This document shows, piece after piece, positions 24,639 to 32,354 of a DNA stretch of 64,000 nt. The stretch is taken from the NCBI RefSeq assembly GCF_003665095.1, contig NZ_RCHV01000002.1:5832501-5896500 (forward strand), in the 5' to 3' direction. How positions within the stretch are numbered: the stretch's first letter is position 1; each line of letters starts with the position of its first letter. Made by a program: the position numbers and the translations under genes. The notes below the pieces were generated by a model. The model saw nothing but the letters and a program-made list of their open reading frames with translations. It was not told the origin of the DNA and did no database searches. Source of the stretch: Streptomyces sp. Z26. Its GTDB lineage: Bacteria; Actinomycetota; Actinomycetes; Streptomycetales; Streptomycetaceae.

Positions 24639-25387
24639 GTGACGAGCCCTTCCAGTACGAGGGTGAGCGCCGTGACGCCCGCCAGCAGGGCGGCCGTCGC
24701 GGTCAGGAAGCGGCCGGAGACGCGCGTCGCGGGCACGAGCACGCGCAGCGTGCCGTCGTAGCCGCGACCGGCCAGCCCCGTCTGGAGCCGACCGGCCCGG
24801 TCGAAGGCCCGCACGAACGCGGTGGCGCCCAGCCCCGCGAGTGAACGCCACCGCGCGGCGCGGCTGTTGTGGCCCAGCCGGGCCGCCTGCGCCTGCCCGA
24901 CGCGGGAGACGGAGTCGAGCAGCAGGAAGCTCATGCGGTACGTGACGAGCGCGACGTCGACGACCGCGGGCGGCACCCCGGCCCGTACGAGCCGGGGCAC
25001 CACGTCGGACACCGGGGTGGTGAACGCGAACAGCAGCAGCCCGAGCGAGGCCGCCGACGTTCGCAGCAGCAACTGTGTCGCGTGCGCGGGCCCCGCCGGG
25101 TCGAGGGCCACCAGGCCGCCGCCGGGGCCGCCCACACGGAACAGCAGCGGCACCGCGCCGGTGACGCAGAAGCCGAGCGGCAGGCGGAACGCCCGCCACA
25201 ACCGCCGTACGGGCACCCCCGCCGGGCCCAGCAGCACGGCGAGGGTGGCCGCGGCCACCAGCGGGGCGCCCGGCCAGGCCGGGAGGGTGATCGCCAGGAC
25301 CGTCAGGCCCAGGCCGAGCACCGCCTTCTCCAGGGGGTGGCGGTGGCGCCAGCGGCTGCTGTGCGCCGCCGCGTCGATCGGCAGCAC
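24635..25387 (-). CDS. cbiQ: Cobalt ECF transporter T component CbiQ
   Basis: The 250-aa transmembrane coupling subunit begins MLPIDAAAHSSRWRHRHPLEK, typical of actinobacterial CbiQ, and has about five hydrophobic segments between residues 25 and 135 and one at the C-terminus. The coupling helices include the Ala-Arg motif region (SRVGQAQAARLGH and FDRAGRLQTGLAGRGYDG). It transmits ATP hydrolysis by CbiO to CbiM. GTG start at 25387, seven bases from the cbiN stop, without its own strong Shine-Dalgarno; translation is probably coupled. Confidence 0.9.
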   Translation of the reverse strand: MLPIDAAAHSSRWRHRHPLEKAVLGLGLTVLAITLPAWPGAPLVAAATLAVLLGPAGVPVRRLWRAFRLPLGFCVTGAVPLLFRVGGPGGGLVALDPAGPAHATQLLLRTSAASLGLLLFAFTTPVSDVVPRLVRAGVPPAVVDVALVTYRMSFLLLDSVSRVGQAQAARLGHNSRAARWRSLAGLGATAFVRAFDRAGRLQTGLAGRGYDGTLRVLVPATRVSGRFLTATAALLAGVTALTLVLEGLVT

Positions 25388-25393
25388 GCGGCG

Positions 25394-25957
25394 CTACGGG
25401 CGCGGGCCGTCGCCGCCGCCCGCGCCGGGGCCCGGGTCCGGGCCGGGGCCCCCGACGGCGCCCGGAACGGGGGCTGTCGCGTCCCCCGGGCCCCCGTCCG
25501 TAACGGCTCCCGTACCCGTACCGGCTCCCGCACCGCCGTCCGCCGCGACCGCCGTCGCGCCCTGGCGGCGGCCCCGGTGGAGCCCGAAGTAGTACGCCAA
25601 CACGCCCGCGCCGAGCGCCGCTTGGAGCGCGAACAGCGCCGACTCGATCTCGCCGGACGGCGGTTCGTACAGCGGCGTGAACCACGGCTCGTAGTCCGGG
25701 TCGTTCTCCGTCACGGCGGTCTCCGCCTGCGCGTCGGCACCGGCGAACGGCTCCTCCTCGCCCTCCCCGAGCCCCAGCGCGAGCGGCAGCACCGCCAGCG
25801 CCGCGACGGCCAGCAGGAGCAGCGCGTTGATCCGCCCGCCGCGGCTCAATCGGCGTGCGCCGCGCGGCCGTTCCGTCGTACGGGGCGTGTCCGCGGCGTC
25901 CGTACCGGTGGCCGTGTCCGTACCGGCGTTCCCGTTCCCGTGGTCCTCGCGCATCAC
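25394..25957 (-). CDS. cbiN: Cobalt ECF transporter component CbiN, with low-complexity tail
   Basis: The 187-aa protein contains the CbiN core: a transmembrane helix (about 44-62), an extracellular loop with the family pattern PDYEPWFTPLYEPPSGEIESALFALQA in essence (about 90-115) and a second helix ending YYFGLHRGRR. CbiN loads or stabilises metal at CbiM. Unusual are the Asp/Thr-rich N-terminal extension and the Gly/Pro/Ala-rich C-terminal tail of about 55 residues. GTG start at 25957 forms a GTGA overlap with the cbiM stop; the next codon is ATG (25954) and is an equally possible start. Confidence 0.88.
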   Translation of the reverse strand: MMREDHGNGNAGTDTATGTDAADTPRTTERPRGARRLSRGGRINALLLLAVAALAVLPLALGLGEGEEEPFAGADAQAETAVTENDPDYEPWFTPLYEPPSGEIESALFALQAALGAGVLAYYFGLHRGRRQGATAVAADGGAGAGTGTGAVTDGGPGDATAPVPGAVGGPGPDPGPGAGGGDGPRP

Positions 25958-26685
25958 GCCACCCGCTTCCGCTGCCGGTCCTGGCCCTGCTCGTCGCCCT
26001 GCTGCCCGTCCTGACGCGCGTTCCCGCGCGCGAACACCCCGAGTCGGATCAGCTCACCCGCGCTGGACTGGCTGAGCAGCCGCATCACGAGCACGGTGAG
26101 CAGACCCTCGCTGACCGCCAACGGGATCTGCGTGACGGCGAAGATGCCGCCGAACTTCGCCAGCGCGCCCGGCACTCCGCTGCCCGGGTCGGGGAAGGCG
26201 AGCGCGAGCTGCACGCTCGTGACGCAGTACGTGCTCAGGTCGGCGGCGAACGCGCCCGCGAACACGGCCACCATCAGCGGCAGTCCGAGGCGCCGCACCA
26301 GCCGGTACAGCCCGTAGCCGACCCAGGGGCCGACCACCGCCATCGAGAAGACGTTCGCGCCGAGCGTGGTGAGGCCGCCGTGGGCCAGCAACAGCGCCTG
26401 GAACAGCAGGGTGATCGTGCCGAGCACCGCCATCACCGGCGGCCGGAACAGGATCGCGCCCAGTCCCGTACCCGTCGGATGGGAGCAACTCCCCGTCACG
26501 GACGGGATCTTGAGCGCGGACAGGACGAACGTGAAGGCGCCCGAGGCGCCCAGCAGCAGCGTGCTCTCCGGATGTTCCCGCACCTCGCGGGTGAGGACAC
26601 GGACACCGTGGACGACGAACGGGGCGGACGCGGCGGTCCAGGCGACCGCGTGCAACGGGGGCAGATACCCCTCGGCTATATGCAT
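25954..26685 (-). CDS. cbiM: Cobalt ECF transporter substrate-specific component CbiM
   Basis: The 243-aa integral membrane protein begins MHIAEGYLP; the mature N-terminal Met-His and His2 form part of the metal site in this family. The GSCSHPTGTGLGAI motif, with its further conserved His, and six to seven hydrophobic segments are visible, ending with a charged Gln/Arg-rich tail. It binds Co2+ for vitamin B12 synthesis. It is first in the operon; GAGAGG lies about 12 bases before the start, and the 5' leader holds a cobalamin riboswitch that would shut down expression when B12 is plentiful. Confidence 0.94.
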   Translation of the reverse strand: MHIAEGYLPPLHAVAWTAASAPFVVHGVRVLTREVREHPESTLLLGASGAFTFVLSALKIPSVTGSCSHPTGTGLGAILFRPPVMAVLGTITLLFQALLLAHGGLTTLGANVFSMAVVGPWVGYGLYRLVRRLGLPLMVAVFAGAFAADLSTYCVTSVQLALAFPDPGSGVPGALAKFGGIFAVTQIPLAVSEGLLTVLVMRLLSQSSAGELIRLGVFARGNARQDGQQGDEQGQDRQRKRVA

Positions 26686-26726
26686 GGCAGGGAAGACCTC
26701 TCCAGCACCTCGTGGATGGACAGCGC

Positions 26727-26900
26727 ACCCTGGCCGGTCTCCTGGCTGACGGGTCGTGCCGCCCTGGCTCCGCCTTCCCGGACCCCGCGGTCTCCCGTGG
26801 CGTCCAGTGGCCTCCCCGGAGGGATGGAGCCGGACTTCCCGATCACAGTGGCGAGGGCCGCACCGGTCTTCCACCGGTTTCCCGAACACCAAGGCCCAGC
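26727..26900 (-). promoter_or_regulatory. Cobalamin (B12) riboswitch in the cbiM leader
   Basis: Read on the minus strand, the leader shows the conserved parts in order: CGGGAAACCGGTGGAAGACC, then GCGGCCCTCGCCACTGTGA, GGGAAG, GCCACTGG and finally the B12 box AGCCAGGAGACCGGCC (minus strand, 26732-26747). This is the canonical adenosylcobalamin aptamer. The B12 box lies about 46 nt before the cbiM start, so translational control by masking the ribosome site is more likely than termination. Outer limits are approximate. Confidence 0.93.
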
Positions 26901-27111
26901 GACAGTAGCCCCGCCCGGTGGCCACCACAACCGCCACCCCGTCGGACGGGCACGGTCGCTCCCGCGCGGCGCCCCGTACGCGTGGCACCCTGGGGCCCGT
27001 ACCGAGGCACCGCGCACGCACCGAGGCGCCGCGCGTACGTGACGGGGCGCCGCGCGGACGGCGCGGCCCCGCGTACGTACCGACGGAGCCGGAACCGACG
27101 GAGGGACCCGT

Positions 27112-27417
27112 ATGGCACCCGAACCGCTGACGCCGGAGCAGACCGAGCAGGCCCTCGCGGAGTTGCCCGGCTGGCGGGCCGCCGACGGGCGGCTGGTGCG
27201 GGAGTACGCCTTCGGCGGGCATCTGCCCGCGGCCGCCATGGTCGTCCATGTGGCCGCGATCCAGGAGGAGTTGAACCACCACTCCGACCTCGCGCTGGGC
27301 TACGCCACGCTGGGCGTGTCGGTGAACACCCACAGCGTGGGCGGCCGCGTCACGGAGCTGGACGTGGCGTTGGCCCGCCGGATCGAGGAGATCGCGGCGG
27401 GCCACGGGGCGAGCTGA
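27112..27417 (+). CDS. 4a-Hydroxytetrahydrobiopterin dehydratase (pterin-4a-carbinolamine dehydratase)
   Basis: The 101-aa protein spans the whole family: LTPEQTEQALAELPGWRA at the start and the active-site stretch EELNHHSDLALGYATLGVSVNTH (about 50-72) with the His-His pair and second His. It regenerates dihydropterin after an aromatic-amino-acid hydroxylase reaction, and some members act in pterin handling for molybdopterin. ATG follows GGAGG. It is transcribed away from the cobalt operon and ends at a hairpin. Confidence 0.92.
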   Translation: MAPEPLTPEQTEQALAELPGWRAADGRLVREYAFGGHLPAAAMVVHVAAIQEELNHHSDLALGYATLGVSVNTHSVGGRVTELDVALARRIEEIAAGHGAS

Positions 27418-27427
27418 GTCACGGGCG

Positions 27428-27449
27428 GCGCGGGCGGTACGGCCCGCGC
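27428..27449. terminator. Hairpin after the pterin dehydratase gene
   Basis: Eight-bp arms GCGCGGGC and GCCCGCGC around a 6-nt loop begin 11 bp after the stop codon. Confidence 0.6.
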
Positions 27450-27518
27450 GGCCCGACGGAGCTCCTCAGCCAGTACGGTCCCCGGCGCCTACGGAACGGT
27501 CCGCCGGGGGCCTCCCAG

Positions 27519-27542
27519 CCGGACCCTGGGGAAGGGGTCCGG
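27519..27542. terminator. Hairpin downstream of the fasciclin gene
   Basis: Eight-bp arms CCGGACCC and GGGTCCGG enclose an 8-nt loop, 76 bp beyond the end of the fasciclin gene on the minus strand. Confidence 0.55.
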
Positions 27543-27617
27543 GCCGCCGTCACCGGCGGCGTCGAACGGCCGCCACGGCGGCACCGGTGGGCCCGGCGCC
27601 GCCGTCGCGGGCGGGGA

Positions 27618-28271
27618 TCACTTCTCCGGCATCAGCACCGTGTCGACGAGGTACACGGTGGCGTTGGCCGTCGGCACGTTGCCGCAGACGACGGTGGAGT
27701 TGTCGTTCACCTTGTACTCCTCGCCGGAGCCCGCGGTCTTCAGGTCGCTCTTCTGAAGCGTCGGGTACGTGCCGCTCTCCAGGTCCTTCGGCGCCAGCTT
27801 CTTGCCGACGACGTGGTAGGTCAGCACGTCGGTGAGCATCTTCTTGTCGCTCAGCACGGCGTTGAGGTCCTTCTCGGGGATCTTCTCGAACGCGGCGTTG
27901 GTGGGCGCGAACACCGTGATGTTCTCGGCGTTGTTGAGCGTGTCCACCAGACCGGCCTTCTTGACCGCGGTGACGAGCGTCGACAGCTCCGGGTTGTTGG
28001 AGGCCGCGGTCGCCACCGGGTCCTTCGCCATCCCGTCGAAGCTGCCCTTGCCCGACTCCGGCACCGAGGCACAGCCCGGACCAAACGGCTTGGCGCCCGC
28101 CTGCTGCGCGTCCTCCGTCGGCTCCTCCGACTTCTGCTCCTTCTGCTCGCTGGAGCTGGAGTCGGACTTCTTGTCGTCGTCGTCGTCCGAGCCGCAGGCG
28201 GTGAGCGCCAGGGGCAGGGTGAGGGCGGCGACGGCGGCGATGGCGCTACGGCGGAAACGGTTGGACATCAT
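27618..28271 (-). CDS. Fasciclin-domain lipoprotein (MPT70/MPT83-like)
   Basis: The 217-aa exported protein has a lipoprotein signal with lipobox LALTAC (Cys26), a charged Asp/Ser/Glu/Lys-rich tether (27-60) and one fasciclin (FAS1) domain: DPVATAASNNPELSTLVTAV, NITVFAPTNAAFEKIP, LTYHVVGKKL and the closing NATVYLVDTVLMP. This is the architecture of mycobacterial MPT83, a lipid-anchored surface protein of the sigma-K regulon, thought to act in adhesion or in handling a hydrophobic ligand. The first of two tandem ATGs has AAGGAG seven bases upstream. It is followed upstream by a membrane molybdopterin oxidoreductase on the same strand, 139 bp away. Confidence 0.92.
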   Translation of the reverse strand: MMSNRFRRSAIAAVAALTLPLALTACGSDDDDDKKSDSSSSEQKEQKSEEPTEDAQQAGAKPFGPGCASVPESGKGSFDGMAKDPVATAASNNPELSTLVTAVKKAGLVDTLNNAENITVFAPTNAAFEKIPEKDLNAVLSDKKMLTDVLTYHVVGKKLAPKDLESGTYPTLQKSDLKTAGSGEEYKVNDNSTVVCGNVPTANATVYLVDTVLMPEK

Positions 28272-28321
28272 CAGAATGCTCCTTGTACGTGTCTTGTGCT
28301 CAGAAAACTGCTGAACCGGTT

Positions 28322-28350
28322 CACTCGCTCAGCTGGGACTGCGGATCTGG
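28322..28350 (-). promoter_or_regulatory. Weak sigma-K-type promoter candidate for the fasciclin gene
   Basis: On the minus strand CCAGATCC (28343-28350), 15 bp, then CGAGTG (28322-28327) resembles the CCAATCC-N16-CGAATG pattern seen at 30109-30137, with one changed base in each element and spacing off by one. It would give a leader of about 45 nt. Confidence 0.35.
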
Positions 28351-28410
28351 GGGGAGCAGTCGCGGTGCGTGGCGCGCGCCCGGGTGGCGCGCCCGCGTAC
28401 CGGACCGTGG

Positions 28411-30102
28411 TCACTCCACGCTGACCACCACCGAATGCCGCCCTGTGGCGCCGTCGGGTACGGTCCCGACGCGCTCGGAGGTCTGTGTGTAGCCCGTACG
28501 GTCCGTCGCACGGACGTGGAGGGTGTGCGAGCCGGGGGTGGCGGGCCATTCCCACACCCACTGGCGCCAGGTGTCGCGGCTGTCCTCGTCGGCCAGCCGG
28601 GCCCGCTGCCAGGCGCCGTCGTCGACCCGCACCTCGACCTTGTCGATGCCGGTGTGCTGCGCCCAGGCGACGCCCGCGACCGCGACCTTCCCGGCCTTGA
28701 CCTGGCCGAACGACTTGGGTGTGTCGATCCGGGACTGGGTCTTGATCGGCGCCTTCTCCGACCAGTTCCGCTTCACCCAGTACGTGTCGTAGTCGTCGAA
28801 GGTGGTCAGCTCCAGGTCCTCCAGCCACTTGCAGGCGGACACGTAGCCGTACAGGCCGGGGACCAGCATCCGGACCGGGAAGCCGTGCTCGAAGGGCAGC
28901 GGCTCGCCGTTCATGCCGACCGCGAGCATCGCGTCGCGGCCGTCCATGACGGTCTCCACCGGTGAGCCGAGCGTCATGCCGTCCACCGAGCGCGCCACCA
29001 GCTGGTCGGCGGGTCCGCCGCGTGACGGGGGCCGTACGCCCGCCTCGCGCAGCAGCTCCGCGAGGGGGACGCCGAGCCAGCGGGCGTTGCCCGCGTACTT
29101 GCCGCCGACCTCGTTGGAGACGCAGGTCATGGTGATCACGCGCTCGACCAGCTCGCGTTCCAGCAGGTCGTCGTACGTCACCTCGACCGGGGTCGTGACG
29201 CCCTTGCCGTGGATGCGGAGCTTCCAGCCGTCGGCGCTGACCTTGGGGACGACGAGGGCGGTGTCGACGCGGTAGAAGTCGGCGTTCGGCGTGAAGTACG
29301 GGCTGACGCCGCGGACGCCGAGGTCCGCGCCGCGCGGGACCGGCGCCGCCTTCGAGGCCGGGGTGGGCAGCCGTACCGCGTCGCGGGAGGCGACGGCCTC
29401 GGCGCCGCGCCGCGAGTTGAGGGTGCGGCCGACGGCGCCCGCGCCCGCGGACACCACGGCGACACCGCCCGCGGCGACGACGAACCCGCGGCGGTCGAAC
29501 GCGCCGGGGGACCCGAGGGGGTGCTCCTCCGCGGGCTTGTCGGGCCCCTCGGCCTCGTCCTCGTCGGTGTCCGCCGTGACCCGCCCGGCTCCCGCTTGCG
29601 CCGTGCCGCGAGCCGCCAGCAGTCCGGACAGCAGGTACAGCGTGGCCGCGCCCGCGAGCGCGCCCACCACCGACGGCAGCGGGTCGAACGTCTCCGCCTT
29701 CGGACGGCTCAGCGCGGCGGCCCCGCCGACCAGGCCGAAGACCAGGACGCCCGCCGCGCCCGCCCGCCGGTGGCGCAGGGCCAGGCAGCCGAGGACGACG
29801 GCGAAGAGGACGAGCAGCGCCAAGATGCCGAGTTGGAGGACGAGCTTGTCGTTCGTCCCGAAGTTCCGTACGGCGAACTCCTTCAGCGGCGTCGGCGTCC
29901 GGTCGATGACCGCTCCGCCCACCGCCACCACCGGGTTCGCCTCGCGGCGCACGAGGACCGACGCCAGCTCGGCCACGCCCAGCGCGCAGGCGCCGCTCAG
30001 CAGCCCGGCGGCCGCGCCGAGCGCGGGCCGCAGCGCGCGGCGCGCCCAGCCGGTACGGCGGGCTGCCGCCGTCGGTTCCGTCGCTTCCCTGGTCTCGCTC
30101 AC
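28411..30102 (-). CDS. Membrane-bound molybdopterin-dependent oxidoreductase (sulfite-oxidase family)
   Basis: About 563 aa. Four hydrophobic segments lie in the first 165 residues, an acidic linker follows, then an RRGFVVAAGGVAVV segment, and then a sulfite-oxidase-type molybdenum domain (FTPNADFYRVDTAL, KLRIHGKGV, and the Mo-ligand Cys in ITMTCVSNEVGG with LGVPLAELL) and a C-terminal dimerisation domain (VAVAGVAWAQHTGIDKVEVRVDDGAW). It probably oxidises or reduces a sulfur or other small substrate outside the membrane. The open frame has an ATG at 30111, but that ATG lies inside the predicted sigma-K -10 element; GTG at 30102 would be the first start after the transcript begins, so a leaderless start is chosen. 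Confidence 0.85.
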   Translation of the reverse strand: MSETREATEPTAAARRTGWARRALRPALGAAAGLLSGACALGVAELASVLVRREANPVVAVGGAVIDRTPTPLKEFAVRNFGTNDKLVLQLGILALLVLFAVVLGCLALRHRRAGAAGVLVFGLVGGAAALSRPKAETFDPLPSVVGALAGAATLYLLSGLLAARGTAQAGAGRVTADTDEDEAEGPDKPAEEHPLGSPGAFDRRGFVVAAGGVAVVSAGAGAVGRTLNSRRGAEAVASRDAVRLPTPASKAAPVPRGADLGVRGVSPYFTPNADFYRVDTALVVPKVSADGWKLRIHGKGVTTPVEVTYDDLLERELVERVITMTCVSNEVGGKYAGNARWLGVPLAELLREAGVRPPSRGGPADQLVARSVDGMTLGSPVETVMDGRDAMLAVGMNGEPLPFEHGFPVRMLVPGLYGYVSACKWLEDLELTTFDDYDTYWVKRNWSEKAPIKTQSRIDTPKSFGQVKAGKVAVAGVAWAQHTGIDKVEVRVDDGAWQRARLADEDSRDTWRQWVWEWPATPGSHTLHVRATDRTGYTQTSERVGTVPDGATGRHSVVVSVE

Positions 30103-30108
30103 ACCCCC

Positions 30109-30137
30109 CATTCGGGGCCGGTGATCCCCCGGATTGG
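30109..30137 (-). promoter_or_regulatory. Sigma-K-type promoter for the molybdopterin oxidoreductase
   Basis: On the minus strand CCAATCC (30131-30137), 16 bp, then CGAATG (30109-30114). Same elements and spacing as at 30207-30236 and 40640-40670. Predicted transcription start is about 30102-30103, at the GTG start codon. Confidence 0.7.
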
Positions 30138-30206
30138 TCTGTCATCAAAACGAGTGGGAACTCGTGCGTACGTCGGATAGCCGCTGGTGACGGGCGTACG
30201 TCGGGA

Positions 30207-30236
30207 CCAATCCACGGCCACGTCGGCACCGAATAC
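30207..30236 (+). promoter_or_regulatory. Sigma-K-type promoter for the FAD/cyclopropane-synthase operon
   Basis: CCAATCC (30207-30213), 16 bp, then CGAATAC (30230-30236), about 53 bp before the ATG at 30289. The element faces the oppositely oriented sigma-K-type promoter 70 bp away. A 12-bp direct repeat GCGTACGTCGG(A/G) (30166 and 30194) lies between them. Confidence 0.75.
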
Positions 30237-30288
30237 CCAGTCGGGGCACGTGCCCCGGCAGTGGTGTCGACACCGGGCAGGGAGCGCA

Positions 30289-31572
30289 ATGACGGAGCGA
30301 AGGCGGCGTACGGCCGTGATCGGCAGCGGTGTGGCGGGGCTGACCGCCGCGTACATACTGCGCACCGCCCACCACGTGACGCTGTACGAGGCCGACGCGC
30401 GGCTCGGCGGGCACGCGCACACGCACGACCTGGTCGGCCCGGACGGCCGTAGCCGCGGTGTCGACTCGGGCTTCATCGTGCACAACGACCGGACGTACCC
30501 GCTGCTGCGCCGCCTCTTCGCGGAACTGGGCGTCGCCACGCAGGAGTCGGAGATGAGCATGTCGGTGCGCTGCGAGGGCTGCGGCCTGGAGTACGCGGGG
30601 GCCCGCGGCCCGCGCGGCCTCCTCGCCCAGCCCCGCAACGTCCTCCGCGGCAGCTACCTGCGGATGCTCGCGGAGGTGCCCCGCTTCCACCGTGAGGCGA
30701 AGCGGCTGCTGGAGCGGGAACCGGAGGAGGAGGAGGAGGGGCCGCTCCGCACGCTGGGCGAGTTCCTCACCGACGGCCGTTACTCCCCGTACTTCACGGC
30801 GCACTTCGCCGTCCCGCTGGTCTCCGCCGTCTGGTCCTGCCCGCCGGGCACCGCCCTGAGCTACCCGGCGCGCTACCTCTTCCGCTTCCTCGCCCACCAC
30901 GGCATGCTCGGCGTCCGCGGTTCGCCGACGTGGCGCACGGTGACCGGTGGTTCCCGCGACTACGTGGAGCGGGTCGGCAAGCAGCTGGACACCGTCCGTA
31001 CGGACACGCCCGTCCGGACGGTGGAGCGGCACGCGTCCGGGGTGCGGATCGTCACCGACGACGGCGGCGCGCACGAGCACGACGCCGTCGTCCTCGCCGT
31101 CCACCCCGACCAGGCGCTGCGGCTCCTCGCGGACGCCACCGCGGAGGAACGGGCGGTGCTCGGCGCGTTCCGCTACTCCCGCAACGAGACGCTGCTGCAC
31201 ACCGACACCTCCGTGCTGCCCCGCAGCCCCGGCGCCGCCGCGTCCTGGAACTACCTGCTGCCCGACTGCGGGCCCGCCGCCCACCAGGTGCGGATCAGCT
31301 ACGACATGAACCGGCTCCAGCGGCTCGACGCCCCCGAGCGGTACGTCGTCACGCTCGGCGCCGGTGACGCCGTCGACCCGGCCCGGGTCCGCGCCCGCAT
31401 GGTGTACGAACACCCCGTCTACACCCCGGAGTCCGTCGCCGCGCAACGGCGGCTGCCCGCGCTGAGCGGCCCCGTCACCGCGTACGCCGGGGCCTACCAC
31501 GGCTGGGGCTTCCACGAGGACGGCTGCCGTTCCGGGGTCCACGCCGCCGAGGCGCTCGGGGTGCGCTGGTGA
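30289..31572 (+). CDS. FAD-dependent amine-oxidase-type oxidoreductase (Rv0449c-like)
   Basis: The 427-aa flavoprotein has an N-terminal dinucleotide motif VIGSGVAGLTAAY (about 9-21), the acidic FAD-ribose strand ending LYEADARLGGHAHTH and a C-terminal flavin stretch GAYHGWGFHEDGCRSGVHAAEAL. It matches the oxidoreductase that precedes DUF1365 and ufaA1-type methyltransferase genes in actinobacteria, and is likely to act on acyl lipids (for example reducing a methylene intermediate to a methyl branch). ATG at 30289 follows AGGGAG; the longer frame from 30187 is rejected because it would include the promoter. It is first of five genes joined by 4-bp overlaps. Confidence 0.88.
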   Translation: MTERRRRTAVIGSGVAGLTAAYILRTAHHVTLYEADARLGGHAHTHDLVGPDGRSRGVDSGFIVHNDRTYPLLRRLFAELGVATQESEMSMSVRCEGCGLEYAGARGPRGLLAQPRNVLRGSYLRMLAEVPRFHREAKRLLEREPEEEEEGPLRTLGEFLTDGRYSPYFTAHFAVPLVSAVWSCPPGTALSYPARYLFRFLAHHGMLGVRGSPTWRTVTGGSRDYVERVGKQLDTVRTDTPVRTVERHASGVRIVTDDGGAHEHDAVVLAVHPDQALRLLADATAEERAVLGAFRYSRNETLLHTDTSVLPRSPGAAASWNYLLPDCGPAAHQVRISYDMNRLQRLDAPERYVVTLGAGDAVDPARVRARMVYEHPVYTPESVAAQRRLPALSGPVTAYAGAYHGWGFHEDGCRSGVHAAEALGVRW

Positions 31573-32354
31573 CGGCGGAGCGGCCCGTAGCGGCGGAGCC
31601 GGGTACGGCGGAGGAGGCGGGTCCCTCGGTGCCCGCCCTCTACCGCTGCGTGGTCTCGCACACCCGCTCCCGGCCGCTGCGCCACCACTTCCGGCACCGC
31701 ACGTACCTGTGGTTCGTCGACCTGGACCGGCTGCCGCGACTGCCCCGCGCGCTGCGCCCGCTGGCCCGCTTCGACGCCCGCGACCACTTCGGCGGCACCG
31801 CGCCGGACATCCGCACCGGCCTCGACCGGTTCCTCGCCGCCCAGGGCGTACGGGACGCGGACGGGCCGGTGCTGATGCTGGCGCACGCGCGGGTCCTCGG
31901 CCACGTCTTCAACCCGCTGACCCTGTACTGGTGCCACCGCGCCGACGGCTCGCCCAGCTGCGTCGTCGCGGAGGTCCACAACACGTACGGCGAACGCCAC
32001 TGCTACCTGCTGCGCCCCGACGGACGCGACACCGCCGAGGCCGACAAGGAGCTGTACGTCTCGCCGTTCTTCCCCGTCGACGGCCGCTACCGCATGAGGC
32101 TCCCGGAGCCCGCGCGGACGCTCGACCTCACCGTGCGGCTGCACCGGGACGGCGGTACGACGCCGTTCACCGCCGCCGTACGCGGGGACCGCCACCCGGC
32201 GACCCCGACCGGCCTGCTGCGCGCCGCCGTGCGGCACCGCTGGTCCACCGCAGCCGTGTCCGCGGCCATCCGCTTCCACGGCATACGGCTCTACCTGCGC
32301 GGACTGCCCGTCCAGCCGCGCCCCCGACACCGGACCCAGGAGGGTATGGAGTGA
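31569..32354 (+). CDS. DUF1365 domain-containing protein
   Basis: The 261-aa protein starts at GTG overlapping the FAD gene stop (GTGA). Family marks are ALYRCVVSHTRSRPLRHHFRHRTYLWFVDLD, the loop VLGHVFNPLTLYWCHR and VVAEVHNTYGERHCYLL, then KELYVSPFFPVDGRY. DUF1365 proteins are found beside FAD oxidoreductases and cyclopropane-synthase-family methyltransferases; no enzymatic activity is known to me. A helper in making methyl-branched or cyclopropane lipids is inferred from the operon. Confidence 0.88.
   Translation: MTAERPVAAEPGTAEEAGPSVPALYRCVVSHTRSRPLRHHFRHRTYLWFVDLDRLPRLPRALRPLARFDARDHFGGTAPDIRTGLDRFLAAQGVRDADGPVLMLAHARVLGHVFNPLTLYWCHRADGSPSCVVAEVHNTYGERHCYLLRPDGRDTAEADKELYVSPFFPVDGRYRMRLPEPARTLDLTVRLHRDGGTTPFTAAVRGDRHPATPTGLLRAAVRHRWSTAAVSAAIRFHGIRLYLRGLPVQPRPRHRTQEGME

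Noticed and set aside
26905..27118. Short open frames in the riboswitch/pterin dehydratase gap
   Set aside because: They overlap promoter and riboswitch sequence and give Arg-rich products.
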